64,000 bases of DNA from Micromonospora sp. HM5-17 (lineage in GTDB: Bacteria > Actinomycetota > Actinomycetes > Mycobacteriales > Micromonosporaceae): NCBI RefSeq assembly GCF_003762835.1, contig NZ_RJWA01000001.1, forward strand, positions 434,001 through 498,000. The letters run 5' to 3'. How positions within the stretch are numbered: position 1 is the first letter of the stretch; each line of letters begins with the position of its first letter. Below, in pieces: positions 1 through 8,503 of the stretch. Under the pieces are notes generated by a model, which worked only from the letters and a program-made list of their open reading frames with translations, was not told the DNA's origin and ran no database searches. Both the position numbers and the translations under genes were made by a program.

Positions 1-1
1 C

Positions 2-706
2 GATGCGCAGCGGGGACGACTGCAGGCGTACCTCGATCCGGACGTCGCGGCCCGAGCCGACCGCGGTCATCGACGCCTGCTGGACGACGTCGGCCAGGAA
101 CTCCGCGACGTCGATCTCTTCCCGCTGCAGCGGCAGCACCCCGGCGTCGAGCCGGGACAGGTCGAGCAGGTCGGCGACGAGCAGGCCGAGGCGCTCGGTC
201 TGGGCGAGTGCGCCCCGCAGCGTGGCCTGGTCCGGCGTCGCGACCCCGTCGACGATGTTCTCCAGGACGCCCTGGAGGGCGGTGATCGGGGTACGCAGCT
301 CGTGCGACACGTTCGCGATGAGCTCCCGGCGGCGCCGGTCGGCCTCGGCCAGGTCGCTGGCCATCTGGTTGAACGCCGCGGCCAACTCGCCGACCTCGTC
401 CCGCGACGTGGCGCGGACCCGTCGGGTGTAGTCACCGCGGGCCATCGCACGGGCCGCCGCCGTCATCTCCCGCAGGGGAGAGGTCACCCCGTGGGCCAGG
501 ATCTGCGAGGTCAACAGGGCGACGCCGATCGCCGTGATCGTCGTCCACTTCGGCAGCCAGCCGATGCCGATCCGAAACACGCAGAGCCCGGCGGCGCCCG
601 AACCGACCAGCAGGATGCCGAGCTTCAGTTTGATCGACCGGATCGGGTCCAACGGCCGGGGCAGGACGTCCATCGCCCGGTTGAAGCCGGCCAGCAGCGC
701 CTTCAC
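2..706 (-). CDS. Sensor histidine kinase (C-terminus off the left edge)
   Basis: Membrane sensor kinase of a two-component pair. The GTG start at 706 overlaps the response-regulator stop as GTGA, so the two are translationally coupled. 235 codons are visible: hydrophobic segments at about residues 27-44 and 55-72, a HAMP linker (about 73-125), and a HisKA domain with H box NVSHELRTP, placing the phospho-acceptor His at 135. The ATPase domain lies beyond the window. Only about ten residues separate the membrane segments, so there is almost no extracellular sensor and the stimulus is probably sensed in the membrane or inside the cell. The family is certain; the signal is unknown. Confidence 0.93.
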   Translation of the reverse strand, partial: MKALLAGFNRAMDVLPRPLDPIRSIKLKLGILLVGSGAAGLCVFRIGIGWLPKWTTITAIGVALLTSQILAHGVTSPLREMTAAARAMARGDYTRRVRATSRDEVGELAAAFNQMASDLAEADRRRRELIANVSHELRTPITALQGVLENIVDGVATPDQATLRGALAQTERLGLLVADLLDLSRLDAGVLPLQREEIDVAEFLADVVQQASMTAVGSGRDVRIEVRLQSSPLRI

Positions 707-1389
707 GCCGGCACCTCCAGGGCGTACCCGACGCCGTGCACGGTGCGGATCAGGTCCGCGCCGAGCTTGCGGCGCAGTGCCTTGACGTGGCTGTCGACGG
801 TCCGGGTGCCGGAACCGTCCGCCCAGCCCCAGACCTCGGCCAGGAGCCGTTCCCGGGGCAGTACGGTGCGGGGCCGGCTGGCGAAGTGGACCAACAGGTC
901 GAACTCGGTCGGGGTCAGGTGCGCCTTGACCCCGTCCCGCCGGACCCGGCGCTCCGCCTGGTTGATCTCCAGGTCGCCGACCCGGAGAACCTCCCGCCCA
1001 TGCCGGACGGCGTCGGCCGCCCGGTCGACGCGGCGCAGCAGCGCGTGCACCCGGGCGGCCAGCTCCCGGAGCGAGAACGGCTTGGTCAGGTAGTCGTCCG
1101 CGCCGACCGCGAGCCCGATCAGCAGGTCGGTCTCGTCGTCCCGGGCGGTCAGCATCAGGACCGGAATCGGCCGGTCGGCCTGGATCCGACGGCACACCTC
1201 CAGCCCGTCGAAGCCGGGCAGCATCACGTCGAGGACGACCAGCTCGGGCCGGTAGCTCCGGACCGTCTCGACCGCGCTCGGCCCGTCTCGGGCGATCTCC
1301 ACCAGGAAGCCCTCGGCGCGGAGCCGAGCCGCGACCGACTCAGCGATGGTGCGTTCGTCCTCCACGACCAGGATCCGGCGTTGCTGCAT
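703..1389 (-). CDS. OmpR-family response regulator
   Basis: DNA-binding partner of the adjacent kinase, 228 aa. The receiver domain (about 1-120) has the acidic pair E10-D11, phospho-acceptor D54 in VVLDVMLPG, T81 and K103 in LTKPF. A winged-helix effector domain (about 130-225) ends in the usual TVDSHVKALRRKLG and VHGVGYALE signatures. The gene is first in the operon and overlaps the kinase start by 4 nt. A TACAGT hexamer (minus strand, 1396-1401) lies 6 nt before the ATG with no clear Shine-Dalgarno, so the message may be leaderless. Target genes cannot be read from this window. Confidence 0.96.
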   Translation of the reverse strand: MQQRRILVVEDERTIAESVAARLRAEGFLVEIARDGPSAVETVRSYRPELVVLDVMLPGFDGLEVCRRIQADRPIPVLMLTARDDETDLLIGLAVGADDYLTKPFSLRELAARVHALLRRVDRAADAVRHGREVLRVGDLEINQAERRVRRDGVKAHLTPTEFDLLVHFASRPRTVLPRERLLAEVWGWADGSGTRTVDSHVKALRRKLGADLIRTVHGVGYALEVPA

Positions 1390-1395
1390 GCCCCG

Positions 1396-1401
1396 ACTGT
1401 A
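1396..1401 (-). promoter_or_regulatory. Candidate -10 hexamer, leaderless start of the regulator gene
   Basis: TACAGT on the minus strand ends 6 nt before the ATG at 1389. The spacing matches a leaderless transcript; no convincing -35 is seen. Confidence 0.35.
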
Positions 1402-1649
1402 GGAAGCGGGCGTGAGTAATCGTGGCTGGCGTTGTGAACAATCTGTGGAGAACGTGGACGCTCACGTACACGGCCGCGGTGGCGAGGGCCGGCCGGTGCG
1501 CCGGTTCCCTTTGTCGGCGGGGTCGGCTTCCCCTTGTCGGCGGGGTCGGCGCGGCGGCGCGGGCCACCGGGGCCAACGCCGCCGGTCACCGTGGTCACCG
1601 CGGCGTTGCGCCCCGTCGGGGTCGGCGACCGGCGTAGCGAGCCGGCGGG

Positions 1650-2225
1650 TCAGGCCGGCGAGGGCTGGTCGCCGAGGTCGTCGGCGGTGAGCAGGCTGAC
1701 GAGCCGAAGCTCGCGGGCCGTCTCCGGCGGACAGTCCGCGACGATGGCGCTCGCCCCGAGCACGGTGCCGCCGCGCGCCGCGACGACCTCGTAGAGGGCG
1801 CGGAGCTGGGCGCCGCTGGCCACCCAGTCGTCGACCACCAGCACCCGGTCGCCCGGTCCGAGGTGCCGGTCGCGTACGCCGAGCGCCAGCCGCCGCCCCC
1901 GGGAGTCGATCCCGGTCCAGGCCCACGTGGTGGGCTCGGCGATGCGCCGGTCGCCGCTGTGCTTGTGGGCCGGTACGAACCCGACGCCGAGCGCGCCGGC
2001 CACCAGCGGGCCGAGCAGGTAACCGGTGACCTCGGGAGCGATCACGACGGTGGGCCGGGCCGCCCGGTACGGCTGGGCCAGCGCCGGGCCGAGGGCACCG
2101 AGGACCGCCGGGTCCCGCCACCAGCCGGAGACGTCGCTGACCAGGAGATCGCTCTCCGGTCCCGGATCGGTCCAGCGGAACGTCTCGATCAGGCGTCTCC
2201 TGAGTTCGGTCCCCATCCCGGCCAT
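1650..2225 (-). CDS. Phosphoribosyltransferase-like protein
   Basis: About 191 aa from the ATG at 2225; an upstream ATG at 2276 is in frame but the added residues are low complexity, and another ATG lies at 2216. The type I phosphoribosyltransferase signature VLVVDDWVASGAQ (acidic pair, then small residues that hold the 5-phosphate of PRPP) sits at about residues 128-140, and a conserved P-E-V-T-G-Y-L-L-G-P-L-V-A-G segment lies upstream. The layout is like adenine phosphoribosyltransferase relatives, but the base or substrate cannot be assigned. It is divergent from the rlpA-like gene, with little room for a shared promoter. Confidence 0.8.
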   Translation of the reverse strand: MAGMGTELRRRLIETFRWTDPGPESDLLVSDVSGWWRDPAVLGALGPALAQPYRAARPTVVIAPEVTGYLLGPLVAGALGVGFVPAHKHSGDRRIAEPTTWAWTGIDSRGRRLALGVRDRHLGPGDRVLVVDDWVASGAQLRALYEVVAARGGTVLGASAIVADCPPETARELRLVSLLTADDLGDQPSPA

Positions 2226-2382
2226 TGTCCCGCCCCGACCCGTCCGGCCCAGTCGGGGTCGGATGATCGGCCACACGTTTCACCTCATTACCGGGCATAG
2301 CACCGTGATCACATTGACTTCCGACGTACCCCTCTCGTTACGGTCCGACCCGATCTCTGCCGTCGTACGAGAGGACGAGCCG

Positions 2383-3030
2383 GTGGCGGGAAGGCACGCG
2401 CGAGTTCGGTTCAGGTCACGGACCGGCCTGGTGGCATCCGGCGCGGTCGCGCTGGCCCTGCTGGGGGCGGGTGCGGCCGGCGCGGTGCAGTTCGGCGTCG
2501 GAGAGGATCCTCCGGCCGTCCCGCCCATGGTCGATGCGGCCACCCCGGCCGCGTCGAGCCTCCCGACCCCGACCGCAACCACGGCCACCCCGGCCCCGGC
2601 CACCGCCACACCGTCCCGGTCGCCGGAGCGGGCCTCGCGGTCGAGCCCGCGGCCGACCCCGTCCCACTCTCTCGCCGGGGCCCGCTCGAGCGCGGCGAAG
2701 AGGGCGACGACGAAGCCGACGGCGAGCCCGAAGGGTGAGCAGGTCGTCGGGTCCGGCTCCTGCGGTGCCTCCTACTACGACCAGGGGCAGGTCACCGCGA
2801 ACGGTGAGGCGTTCGACCCGAACGCCCTCACCGCGGCGCACAAGACCCTGCCGTTCAACACCAGGGTCCGGGTCACCAACCCCGAGAACAACCGGTCCGT
2901 GGTGGTACGGATCAACGATCGTGGGCCCTTCGTCGAGGGCCGGTGCCTCGACCTCTCCCGAGCGGCGTTCGAGGCGATCGCTCCGCTGAGCGTCGGCGCG
3001 CTCACCGTGCGGTACGAGATCCTCGGCTGA
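2383..3030 (+). CDS. Secreted RlpA-like double-psi beta-barrel protein
   Basis: About 215 aa. Start chosen at GTG 2383 because AGAGGA lies 7 nt upstream and the product then opens with a basic stretch and a hydrophobic signal segment (about 15-33); GTG 2305 is an in-frame alternative. A Pro/Ala/Thr/Ser-rich linker (about 45-125) is followed by a C-terminal DPBB domain with SYYDQGQVTANGE and VRINDRGPF, typical of RlpA and expansin-like folds. RlpA proteins act on peptidoglycan glycan strands at the septum; the mature barrel here is probably exported and wall-associated. Whether it is an active lytic transglycosylase is not known. No SPOR domain is present. Confidence 0.88.
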   Translation: MAGRHARVRFRSRTGLVASGAVALALLGAGAAGAVQFGVGEDPPAVPPMVDAATPAASSLPTPTATTATPAPATATPSRSPERASRSSPRPTPSHSLAGARSSAAKRATTKPTASPKGEQVVGSGSCGASYYDQGQVTANGEAFDPNALTAAHKTLPFNTRVRVTNPENNRSVVVRINDRGPFVEGRCLDLSRAAFEAIAPLSVGALTVRYEILG

Positions 3031-3192
3031 GGCCTCCCTCCCGGTGCGGGTGGGCGACCCGCTCCGGTCGCCGCGGAACGGAATGTTCCGGTGAATCGCA
3101 CCCGTTGGCTGACCGCCCGACAAAGTCCGGCGAAACCGCGACGGTTGGATGCGCCAGTGGTCAGAACCCGATCGGACGAGGAGCCAAGTCCA

Positions 3193-3198
3193 TACAAT
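3193..3198 (+). promoter_or_regulatory. Candidate -10 element for the phosphatase gene
   Basis: TACAAT (about 3193-3198) is unusually close to the -10 consensus for this GC-rich DNA and lies about 18 nt before the ATG at 3217. No good -35 is seen. It argues against starts further upstream. Confidence 0.35.
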
Positions 3199-3216
3199 CG
3201 CCCGCGTCGATCAGGC

Positions 3217-4344
3217 ATGCTGTTCCGCGTACCCATGCGACTGATGCCCTCGGGCGCGTGCCCCCTGAGCCCTGGTTCCCGCGCCGGTCTCGGCGCGGCC
3301 CTCGTGCTGCTTGTGCTCATCGCCGTCGTCGAGCTCTCGGACGAATCCACGATCAGCTATGTCGGGCTGGGGGTGGCGGCGCCCTTCCTCGCCGCCGTGT
3401 TCGCGTCCTGGCAGATCGTACTCGCGGTCGGGGTGGCCGCGGTCGCACTCGCGGTCTCGTTGGCCGTCTGCGGGGTGGTCCCGCCGCTCGGGACCGCGGT
3501 CGACACCGTTGGCGTCGTCGTGGCGACCGCGACCGCCGTGCTGTTCTCGGTGATCCGGCAACGACAGGCCGACCGGATCGCGGAGCTGTCCAAGCTCGCC
3601 TCCGTGGCCCAGCAGGCCGTGCTCCGTCCGATCGGCCCGCGGGTCGGCAGTCTGGCGGTCGCCGGCCACTACATCTCGGCCACCGCGGCGGCGGACATCG
3701 GCGGCGACCTGTACGAGGCGGTCGACACCCCGTACGGCGTCCGCATTCTCATCGGCGACGTCCGAGGCAAGGGGCTGGACGCGGTACGGCTGGCCAGCAT
3801 CGTCCTCGGTTCCTATCGGCATGTCGCCTACGAGCGGGCGGACCTGCGGGCCATCGTCACGGACCTCGACCGTGCGGTGGCCCGTAACGTCGGGGACGAG
3901 GACTTCGTGACCGCCGCGTTGGTCGAGGAGCGGGGTGGCACGTTGACGATCGTGAACTGCGGCCATCCGCCGCCGTTGCTGCTGCGCCGCGGCCAGGTCA
4001 TCCCGATGGATCCGCCGGCTCCGGCGCCGCCGCTGGGCTTCATGCCGGTGGTCCGACCTCGGGTCGAGCGCCTCGAGCCGGGCGACCGGCTGTTGCTCTT
4101 CACCGACGGACTGGGCGAGGCGCGGCGGGACGGGGAGTTCTTTCCCACCGTCGACCGGGCCTGGCAGCTGCTCGGCCATGGGACGGTCGCCGACGGGTTG
4201 GTGTCGCTCGAGAGCGCGTTGATCGAGTGGGTGCGGGGCCGGCTCGACGACGACATCGCGTTGGTGCTGCTGGAGTATCCGGGACCCCGCCCGGCGACCA
4301 CCGTCGCCGTCCCAAGCTGGGAGGTCGGCGCCGCGGACGGCTGA
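3217..4344 (+). CDS. Membrane PP2C/SpoIIE-type serine phosphatase (RsbU-like)
   Basis: About 375 aa from ATG 3217 (ATG 3235 and an upstream ATG at 3091 are alternatives; the upstream one precedes a -10-like TACAAT). Hydrophobic segments at about 20-110 suggest four membrane passes, then a cytoplasmic PPM/SpoIIE domain with IGGDLYEAV, IGDVRGKG and LLLFTDGLGEARRDGEFF, which carry the metal-binding acidic residues, and a terminal DDDIALVLL. Such enzymes dephosphorylate anti-anti-sigma factors and so release sigma factors. No sigma or anti-sigma gene lies nearby, so its partner is elsewhere. No PAS or GAF sensor is present; input probably comes from the membrane part. Confidence 0.92.
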   Translation: MLFRVPMRLMPSGACPLSPGSRAGLGAALVLLVLIAVVELSDESTISYVGLGVAAPFLAAVFASWQIVLAVGVAAVALAVSLAVCGVVPPLGTAVDTVGVVVATATAVLFSVIRQRQADRIAELSKLASVAQQAVLRPIGPRVGSLAVAGHYISATAAADIGGDLYEAVDTPYGVRILIGDVRGKGLDAVRLASIVLGSYRHVAYERADLRAIVTDLDRAVARNVGDEDFVTAALVEERGGTLTIVNCGHPPPLLLRRGQVIPMDPPAPAPPLGFMPVVRPRVERLEPGDRLLLFTDGLGEARRDGEFFPTVDRAWQLLGHGTVADGLVSLESALIEWVRGRLDDDIALVLLEYPGPRPATTVAVPSWEVGAADG

Positions 4345-4361
4345 CCGTCCCCGGGCCGGCC

Positions 4362-4439
4362 GCCGAGGCGCCGAGCGCCGCGGGCCGGCTGCCGAGGTGC
4401 CGAGCGTCGCGGGCCGGCTGCCGAGGTGCCGAGCGGCCG
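4362..4439 (+). repeat. 29-bp tandem repeat, about 2.7 copies
   Basis: Copies begin at 4362, 4391 and 4420 with core GCCGAGGTGCCGAGCG. The second copy differs from the first at two positions and the third is cut short. The repeat lies between the phosphatase stop and the acyl-CoA dehydrogenase operator. Confidence 0.85.
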
Positions 4440-4531
4440 GGGGCGGCGAGCCGTGCCGGCCGCGGGGGCGATTCCGCCGCGGGCAGCCGGTGGTGTGGCG
4501 GCCGTCACCCGAACGGGCGAACCGAGAATCT

Positions 4532-4571
4532 TTACCCGCGAGTAATATAACTCCGGTTACTGTCGGGTAAC
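4532..4571 (+). promoter_or_regulatory. Double palindromic operator before the acyl-CoA dehydrogenase
   Basis: Site A, TTACCCGCGAGTAA (4532-4545), is palindromic apart from one pair; site B, GTTACTGTCGGGTAAC (4556-4571), has perfect 5-bp arms. A -10-like TAATAT (4543-4548) overlaps site A, and site B lies 30 nt before the ATG. The same two elements in the same order precede the SCP2 gene (60357-60387). They look like TetR- or GntR-type operators; the regulator is not identified. Confidence 0.65.
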
Positions 4572-4601
4572 ACGTGTTCGGAAGCCGGGGGGCCAAGCGT
4601 C

Positions 4602-6482
4602 ATGACCCACTACAAGAGCAACCTGCGCGATCTTGAATTCAACCTCTTCGAGGTCTTCGGTCCGGATCAGGCGTTCGGCCAGGGCCCGTACTCCGAACTG
4701 GACGCCGACACCGCCCGCACGGTCCTCGCCGAGGTGGACCGGTTGGCTCGGGAGGAGCTGGCGGCGAGCTACGCCTCCAGCGACCGCAACCCACCGGTCT
4801 TCGATCCGGCGACGCACACCGCCCCGCTGCCGGAGGAGTTCAAGAGGTCGTATCGGGCGTTGATGGAGTCGGAGTTCTGGCGGATGGATCTTCCCGCCGA
4901 GCTGGACGGCACCCCGGCTCCCCGCGCCCTCTGGTGGTCGGCGGCCGAGCTGATCCTCGGCGCCAACGCACCACTGTGGATGTACGCGGGCGGCCCCTCG
5001 TTCGCGCACACCCTCTACCGCGAGGGGACCGAACGGCAGAAGAAGTGGGCCAAGCTCTTCGTCGAGAAGCGGTGGGGTGCCACCATGGTGCTCACCGAGC
5101 CGGACGCCGGTTCCGACGTGGGCGCCGGTCGGACCCGGGCCATCCCGCAGCCCGACGGTTCCTGGCACATCGAGGGCGTCAAGCGCTTCATCACCAGCGG
5201 TGAGCACGACCTGACCGACAACATCATCCACTACGTCCTGGCCCGGCCGGTGGGTGTCGAGGGCGCCGGCGGCCCGGGCACCAAGGGGCTGTCGCTCTTC
5301 ATCGTGCCGAAGTTCCACTTCGACGAGGAGACCGGCGAGCTGCGCGAGCGCAACGGCGTCTTCGCCACGAACGTCGAGCACAAGATGGGGTTGAAGGTCT
5401 CGAACACCTGCGAGCTGACCTTCGGCGAGCATGGCATACCGGCCAAGGGATGGCTGCTCGGCGACATCCACGACGGCATCCGGCAGATGTTCCTGATCAT
5501 CGAGTACGCCCGGATGATGGTCGGCACCAAGGCGATCGCGACCCTCTCCACCGGCTACCTCAACGCCCTCGAGTACGCGAAGAACCGGGTGCAGGGCGCC
5601 GATCTGCTCCAGATGACCGACAAGACCGCGCCGCGGGTGACGATCACCCGCCACCCGGACGTCCGCCGTTCGCTGATGCTGCAGAAGGCGTACGCCGAGG
5701 GGCTGCGCGCCCTGGTCTGCTACACGGCCACCTGGCAGGACCGGATCATCCTCGCCGAGGCGGCCGGCGACGAGTCGGCGGCGAAGCGCGCCAAGGGCAT
5801 CAACGACCTGTTGCTGCCGCTGGTCAAGGGGGTCGGCTCGGAGCGGGCGTACGAGCTGCTCGGGCACGAGTCGCTGCAGACGCTCGGTGGCTCCGGTTTC
5901 CTCCAGGACTACCCGCTGGAGCAGTACGTCCGGGACGCGAAGATCGACACCCTCTACGAGGGAACCACCGCGATCCAGAGTCTCGACTTCTTCTTCCGGA
6001 AGATCGTTCGGGACAACGGTCAGAGCCTGTTGGCGGTGGCCGGGGAGATTCAGGCGTTTGTGGAGTCCGGAGCGGACTCGGCGGCTTCCGCCGACAAGGG
6101 CGACGGCCGGTTGAAGGAGGAGCGTCAGGCGCTGGGTCGGGCGCTGAGCGAGGTCCAGGCCATGGTGGGCGCGATGACCGGGTGGCTCGGCGAGGCGCAG
6201 GGCGGGGACCCGCGGGCGCTCTACAAGGTCGGGCTGAGCACCCGGCGGTTCCTGCTCGCGGCGGGCGACCTGGTGGTCGGCTGGCTGTTGCAGCGGCAGG
6301 CGGAGGTCGCGCTGCGGGCGCTCAGCGGCGAGGTCTCCGACTCGGACAAGGCGTTCTACACCGGAAAGGTGGCCGCGGCGCGGTTCTTCGCCCGCGAGGT
6401 GCTGCCCCGGATCGGCGCCGACCGGCGGATCGTGCAGGCCGCCGACCTCGAGCTGATGGACCTCCCCGAGGAGGCCTTCTGA
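4602..6482 (+). CDS. Acyl-CoA dehydrogenase, long FadE-type
   Basis: 626 aa, longer than the usual ~390 aa short-chain enzymes and close in size to the FadE5-type family. FAD-dependent first step of fatty-acyl-CoA beta-oxidation. Visible features: the FAD/substrate loop [13 protein letters not shown] (about 162-174), a central [15 protein letters not shown] region, the helical core with [21 protein letters not shown], catalytic base E453 in [10 protein letters not shown], and a C-terminal extension of about 150 residues. The gene stands alone, behind a double palindromic operator and before a strong hairpin, so it is probably monocistronic. Chain-length preference cannot be told from sequence. 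Confidence 0.95.
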   Translation: MTHYKSNLRDLEFNLFEVFGPDQAFGQGPYSELDADTARTVLAEVDRLAREELAASYASSDRNPPVFDPATHTAPLPEEFKRSYRALMESEFWRMDLPAELDGTPAPRALWWSAAELILGANAPLWMYAGGPSFAHTLYREGTERQKKWAKLFVEKRWGATMVLTEPDAGSDVGAGRTRAIPQPDGSWHIEGVKRFITSGEHDLTDNIIHYVLARPVGVEGAGGPGTKGLSLFIVPKFHFDEETGELRERNGVFATNVEHKMGLKVSNTCELTFGEHGIPAKGWLLGDIHDGIRQMFLIIEYARMMVGTKAIATLSTGYLNALEYAKNRVQGADLLQMTDKTAPRVTITRHPDVRRSLMLQKAYAEGLRALVCYTATWQDRIILAEAAGDESAAKRAKGINDLLLPLVKGVGSERAYELLGHESLQTLGGSGFLQDYPLEQYVRDAKIDTLYEGTTAIQSLDFFFRKIVRDNGQSLLAVAGEIQAFVESGADSAASADKGDGRLKEERQALGRALSEVQAMVGAMTGWLGEAQGGDPRALYKVGLSTRRFLLAAGDLVVGWLLQRQAEVALRALSGEVSDSDKAFYTGKVAAARFFAREVLPRIGADRRIVQAADLELMDLPEEAF

Positions 6483-6515
6483 CCGGCTGGGCACCTACTG
6501 CACAGCGGTACACCC

Positions 6516-6550
6516 CGGCGGCCGGCGAGCGGACTGCTCGCCGGCCGCCG
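6516..6550 (+). terminator. Hairpin terminator after the acyl-CoA dehydrogenase
   Basis: Perfect 15-bp stem (left arm 6516-6530, right arm 6536-6550) around a 5-nt loop, 34 nt past the stop. No U tract follows, as is common in high-GC actinobacteria. Confidence 0.7.
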
Positions 6551-6589
6551 CGCTATGGTGGAGGCGGAGCCAGAGAACTTTGCCCGGAC

Positions 6590-6617
6590 TTGTCACAAAA
6601 GCCGGATTCGTTATGAA
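6590..6617 (+). promoter_or_regulatory. Candidate promoter for the DUF6458-type gene
   Basis: TTGTCA (6590-6595) and TATGAA (6612-6617) are separated by 16 bp and lie 36 nt before the ATG at 6654, just after the preceding terminator hairpin. Confidence 0.5.
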
Positions 6618-6653
6618 AGCCCACGACCCATCGCACGGGGGAGTGCAGCGGAC

Positions 6654-6923
6654 ATGGGCATCGGTACGGGAATTTTCCTCATCGCACTGGGCGCCATCCT
6701 GACGTTCGCGGTACGGGCGAACATCTGGTGGCTGGACCTGCGTGCCGTCGGTTGGGTCCTCATCACGGCCGGCGTCGCCGTCCTGTTCACCACCCTCTGG
6801 TACTGGCAGGACCGGAGAAAGAGGGCCCGCACGCTGATCGTCGAGGAGAACCGGCTGTCGCACCCGACCGCGATGATGCCGCCGCCGCCCGATCCACCGC
6901 CGCCGAGTGCGCCACCGACCTGA
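6654..6923 (+). CDS. Small DUF6458-type membrane protein
   Basis: 89 aa starting MGIGTGIF; this start is chosen because upstream codons read through promoter-like sequence. Two hydrophobic helices (about 3-24 and 28-48) with a W-x-D-L-R-A-V-G-W turn between them, then a basic RRKRAR stretch and a Pro-rich tail. This matches the small two-helix actinobacterial DUF6458 family, whose role is unknown. It converges with the SixA-like gene with only 15 nt between stops. Confidence 0.85.
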   Translation: MGIGTGIFLIALGAILTFAVRANIWWLDLRAVGWVLITAGVAVLFTTLWYWQDRRKRARTLIVEENRLSHPTAMMPPPPDPPPPSAPPT

Positions 6924-6938
6924 CGGTCGGCGCCGGAC

Positions 6939-7535
6939 TCAGCCCCGCGCGGTGTGCCACTTGACGATTGGGGCGGACCGCTCCCGTACGTCCGGCCATC
7001 CGCCGTCGATCCGGTGAATCACGATGCCGCAGGTACGGAGCCCGTCCGGTTCGGCGTGTACGGGATCGAGCAGAGTGGACAGATCCGAGATGCTGGGGTT
7101 GTGTCCGACCAGCAGCACCGTCTGTGCGGTCGGGTCGGTGGCGCGGACGAGGTCGAGCAGGTCCTCGGCGCGACCGCGGTAGACCCGGGGCTCGTACCGG
7201 ATGGTCGGGGCGTTCATCCCGGACGTCCGGCCGCCCGGTTCGGCCGGCAACGGCGTCGTGGGCGGTGCCGCCATGCCGAGCGCGGCATCGTGCCAGGTCT
7301 GCCGGGTGCGCTTCGCGGGTGAGCAGATGACCGTCGTCGGCACGTAACCCTCGTACCGCAGCCAGGCCCCGGCCGCCGCCGCGTCGGCGTGACCCCGGGT
7401 GGTCAGCGGTCGGTCGGCGTCTGCCGTGCCGGCCGCCGGCTCGGCCTTCGCGTGCCGGAGCAGCACGAGGTGGCGTACCGGTACCGCCCCCGCACCGCCG
7501 CTGACCCGCGCCTCGGACGGTTGGTCGTCTGTCAC
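6939..7535 (-). CDS. SixA-like histidine phosphatase
   Basis: 198 aa. Histidine phosphatase fold: LVLLRHAKAEP with the nucleophilic His in RHA at about residues 27-29, the second basic patch CSPAKRTRQTW, and the distal His in LLVGHNPSISDL. The RHAKA motif and short length fit the SixA branch, which removes phosphate from His-containing phosphotransfer proteins, rather than phosphoglycerate mutases. About 18 N-terminal residues before the fold look dispensable. Substrate here is unknown. Confidence 0.9.
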   Translation of the reverse strand: MTDDQPSEARVSGGAGAVPVRHLVLLRHAKAEPAAGTADADRPLTTRGHADAAAAGAWLRYEGYVPTTVICSPAKRTRQTWHDAALGMAAPPTTPLPAEPGGRTSGMNAPTIRYEPRVYRGRAEDLLDLVRATDPTAQTVLLVGHNPSISDLSTLLDPVHAEPDGLRTCGIVIHRIDGGWPDVRERSAPIVKWHTARG

Positions 7536-7724
7536 GGGCTCACACCTTTCGGTCGTACGGGCGGCGCCGGCGGCGGCCCAACGGCGCGGGGCGACGTCCC
7601 GGCCGGCTCGCCCGGCTGTCCCCAGCTTGCCTGATGTGGCGGCGGGTCGCTGGGGTACGTCGTGTTCCGGCCGTCTCGCTCCGACCCGTCCGGTACGGGC
7701 GTGTGGGGTTCGGGCGAGGGGTCT

Positions 7725-8402
7725 TCAGCCGAAGAGCGCGACGTACACCGCCACGTGATGACAGATCGCCGCGACCAGGGTGCAGGCATGGAAGAACTCG
7801 TGGTGGCCGAAGACGGTGGGCCACGGGTTGGGCCGGCGTAGGGCGTAGCAGACCGCGCCGACGCTGTACGCCACGCCGCCCGCGATCAGCAGTACCAGCA
7901 CCGTGAGGCCGCCGCGGTGGAGGAGGTCCGGTAGGACCGCCACCGCGACCCAGCCCAGCGCGAGGTAGAGCGGCGCGGAGACCCAGCGGGGCGCACCCGG
8001 CCAGACCAGCGTGACCGCCACCCCGGCCACCGCACCGGCCCACACGGTCAGCAGCAGGGTCGTCGCCTTCGGCGCCGTGAGCACCAGCAGGCAGAACGGC
8101 GTGTAGGTGCCGGCGATGAAGACGAAGATCATCGAGTGGTCCAACCGCCGCATCAGCCGGTAGCCCCGCTCGGACCAGACCCGGCGGTGGTACAGGGCGC
8201 TGGTGCCGAAGAGGCCGCAGACCGTGACGCTGTAGAGGGCACAGCTGAGCAGCGGTGTCCACCCGGGACGGGTGGTGGCGACCGCGCAGAGGACCGCCCC
8301 GGCGACGAGCGCGACGAGGAACGCGTACGCGTGCAGCCAGCCGCGCATCCGCGGCTTGCCGAGATCGGTGGGGCGCAGCCGGACCTGGGTGGAGGTAGTC
8401 AC
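7725..8402 (-). CDS. Hemolysin III / PAQR-family membrane protein
   Basis: 225 aa with about seven hydrophobic segments. Family signatures are present: S-A-L-Y-H-R near residue 68-73, D-H-S-M-I-F-V-F-I-A-G-T-Y-T-P in the third segment, and the C-terminal FGHHEFFH plus HH pair, which supply the conserved metal-binding His residues of the PAQR/CREST superfamily. Bacterial members (YqfA/TrhA) are linked to membrane-energetics homeostasis rather than hemolysis. GTG start at 8402 lies 7 nt after a TAGCAT hexamer, so transcription may start at the codon, and a palindrome fills the promoter spacer. Confidence 0.93.
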   Translation of the reverse strand: MTTSTQVRLRPTDLGKPRMRGWLHAYAFLVALVAGAVLCAVATTRPGWTPLLSCALYSVTVCGLFGTSALYHRRVWSERGYRLMRRLDHSMIFVFIAGTYTPFCLLVLTAPKATTLLLTVWAGAVAGVAVTLVWPGAPRWVSAPLYLALGWVAVAVLPDLLHRGGLTVLVLLIAGGVAYSVGAVCYALRRPNPWPTVFGHHEFFHACTLVAAICHHVAVYVALFG

Positions 8403-8409
8403 ACCCGAT

Positions 8410-8438
8410 ATGCTACGGCACCGTAGGTTACTTGACAG
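8410..8438 (-). promoter_or_regulatory. Promoter with embedded palindrome before the hemolysin III gene
   Basis: On the minus strand CTGTCA (8433-8438) and TAGCAT (8410-8415) are 17 bp apart, each matching 4 of 6 consensus bases. The spacer holds CTACGG-2 nt-CCGTAG (8413-8426), a perfect-armed palindrome overlapping the -10, well placed for a repressor. Confidence 0.55.
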
Positions 8439-8503
8439 TAGTGCTGTCGGTCACCCCGCGATTCGGACGCGAGCGGTCACGCGGCCAGCGGTCCGGGTCG
8501 GGC

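Noticed and set aside
1511-1555. Near-repeat TTGTCGGCGGGGTCGG twice at about 23 bp
   Set aside because: Short and in simple GC-rich sequence; no structure or gene context to support a function.
2226-2382. A c-di-AMP (ydaO-type) riboswitch before the rlpA-like gene
   Set aside because: Such switches precede some actinobacterial wall-hydrolase genes, but the space to the divergent gene is too short and the conserved core was not seen.
8432-8437. Perfect TTGACA on the plus strand
   Set aside because: No -10 follows at 16-18 bp and the downstream plus strand holds no gene; likely chance.
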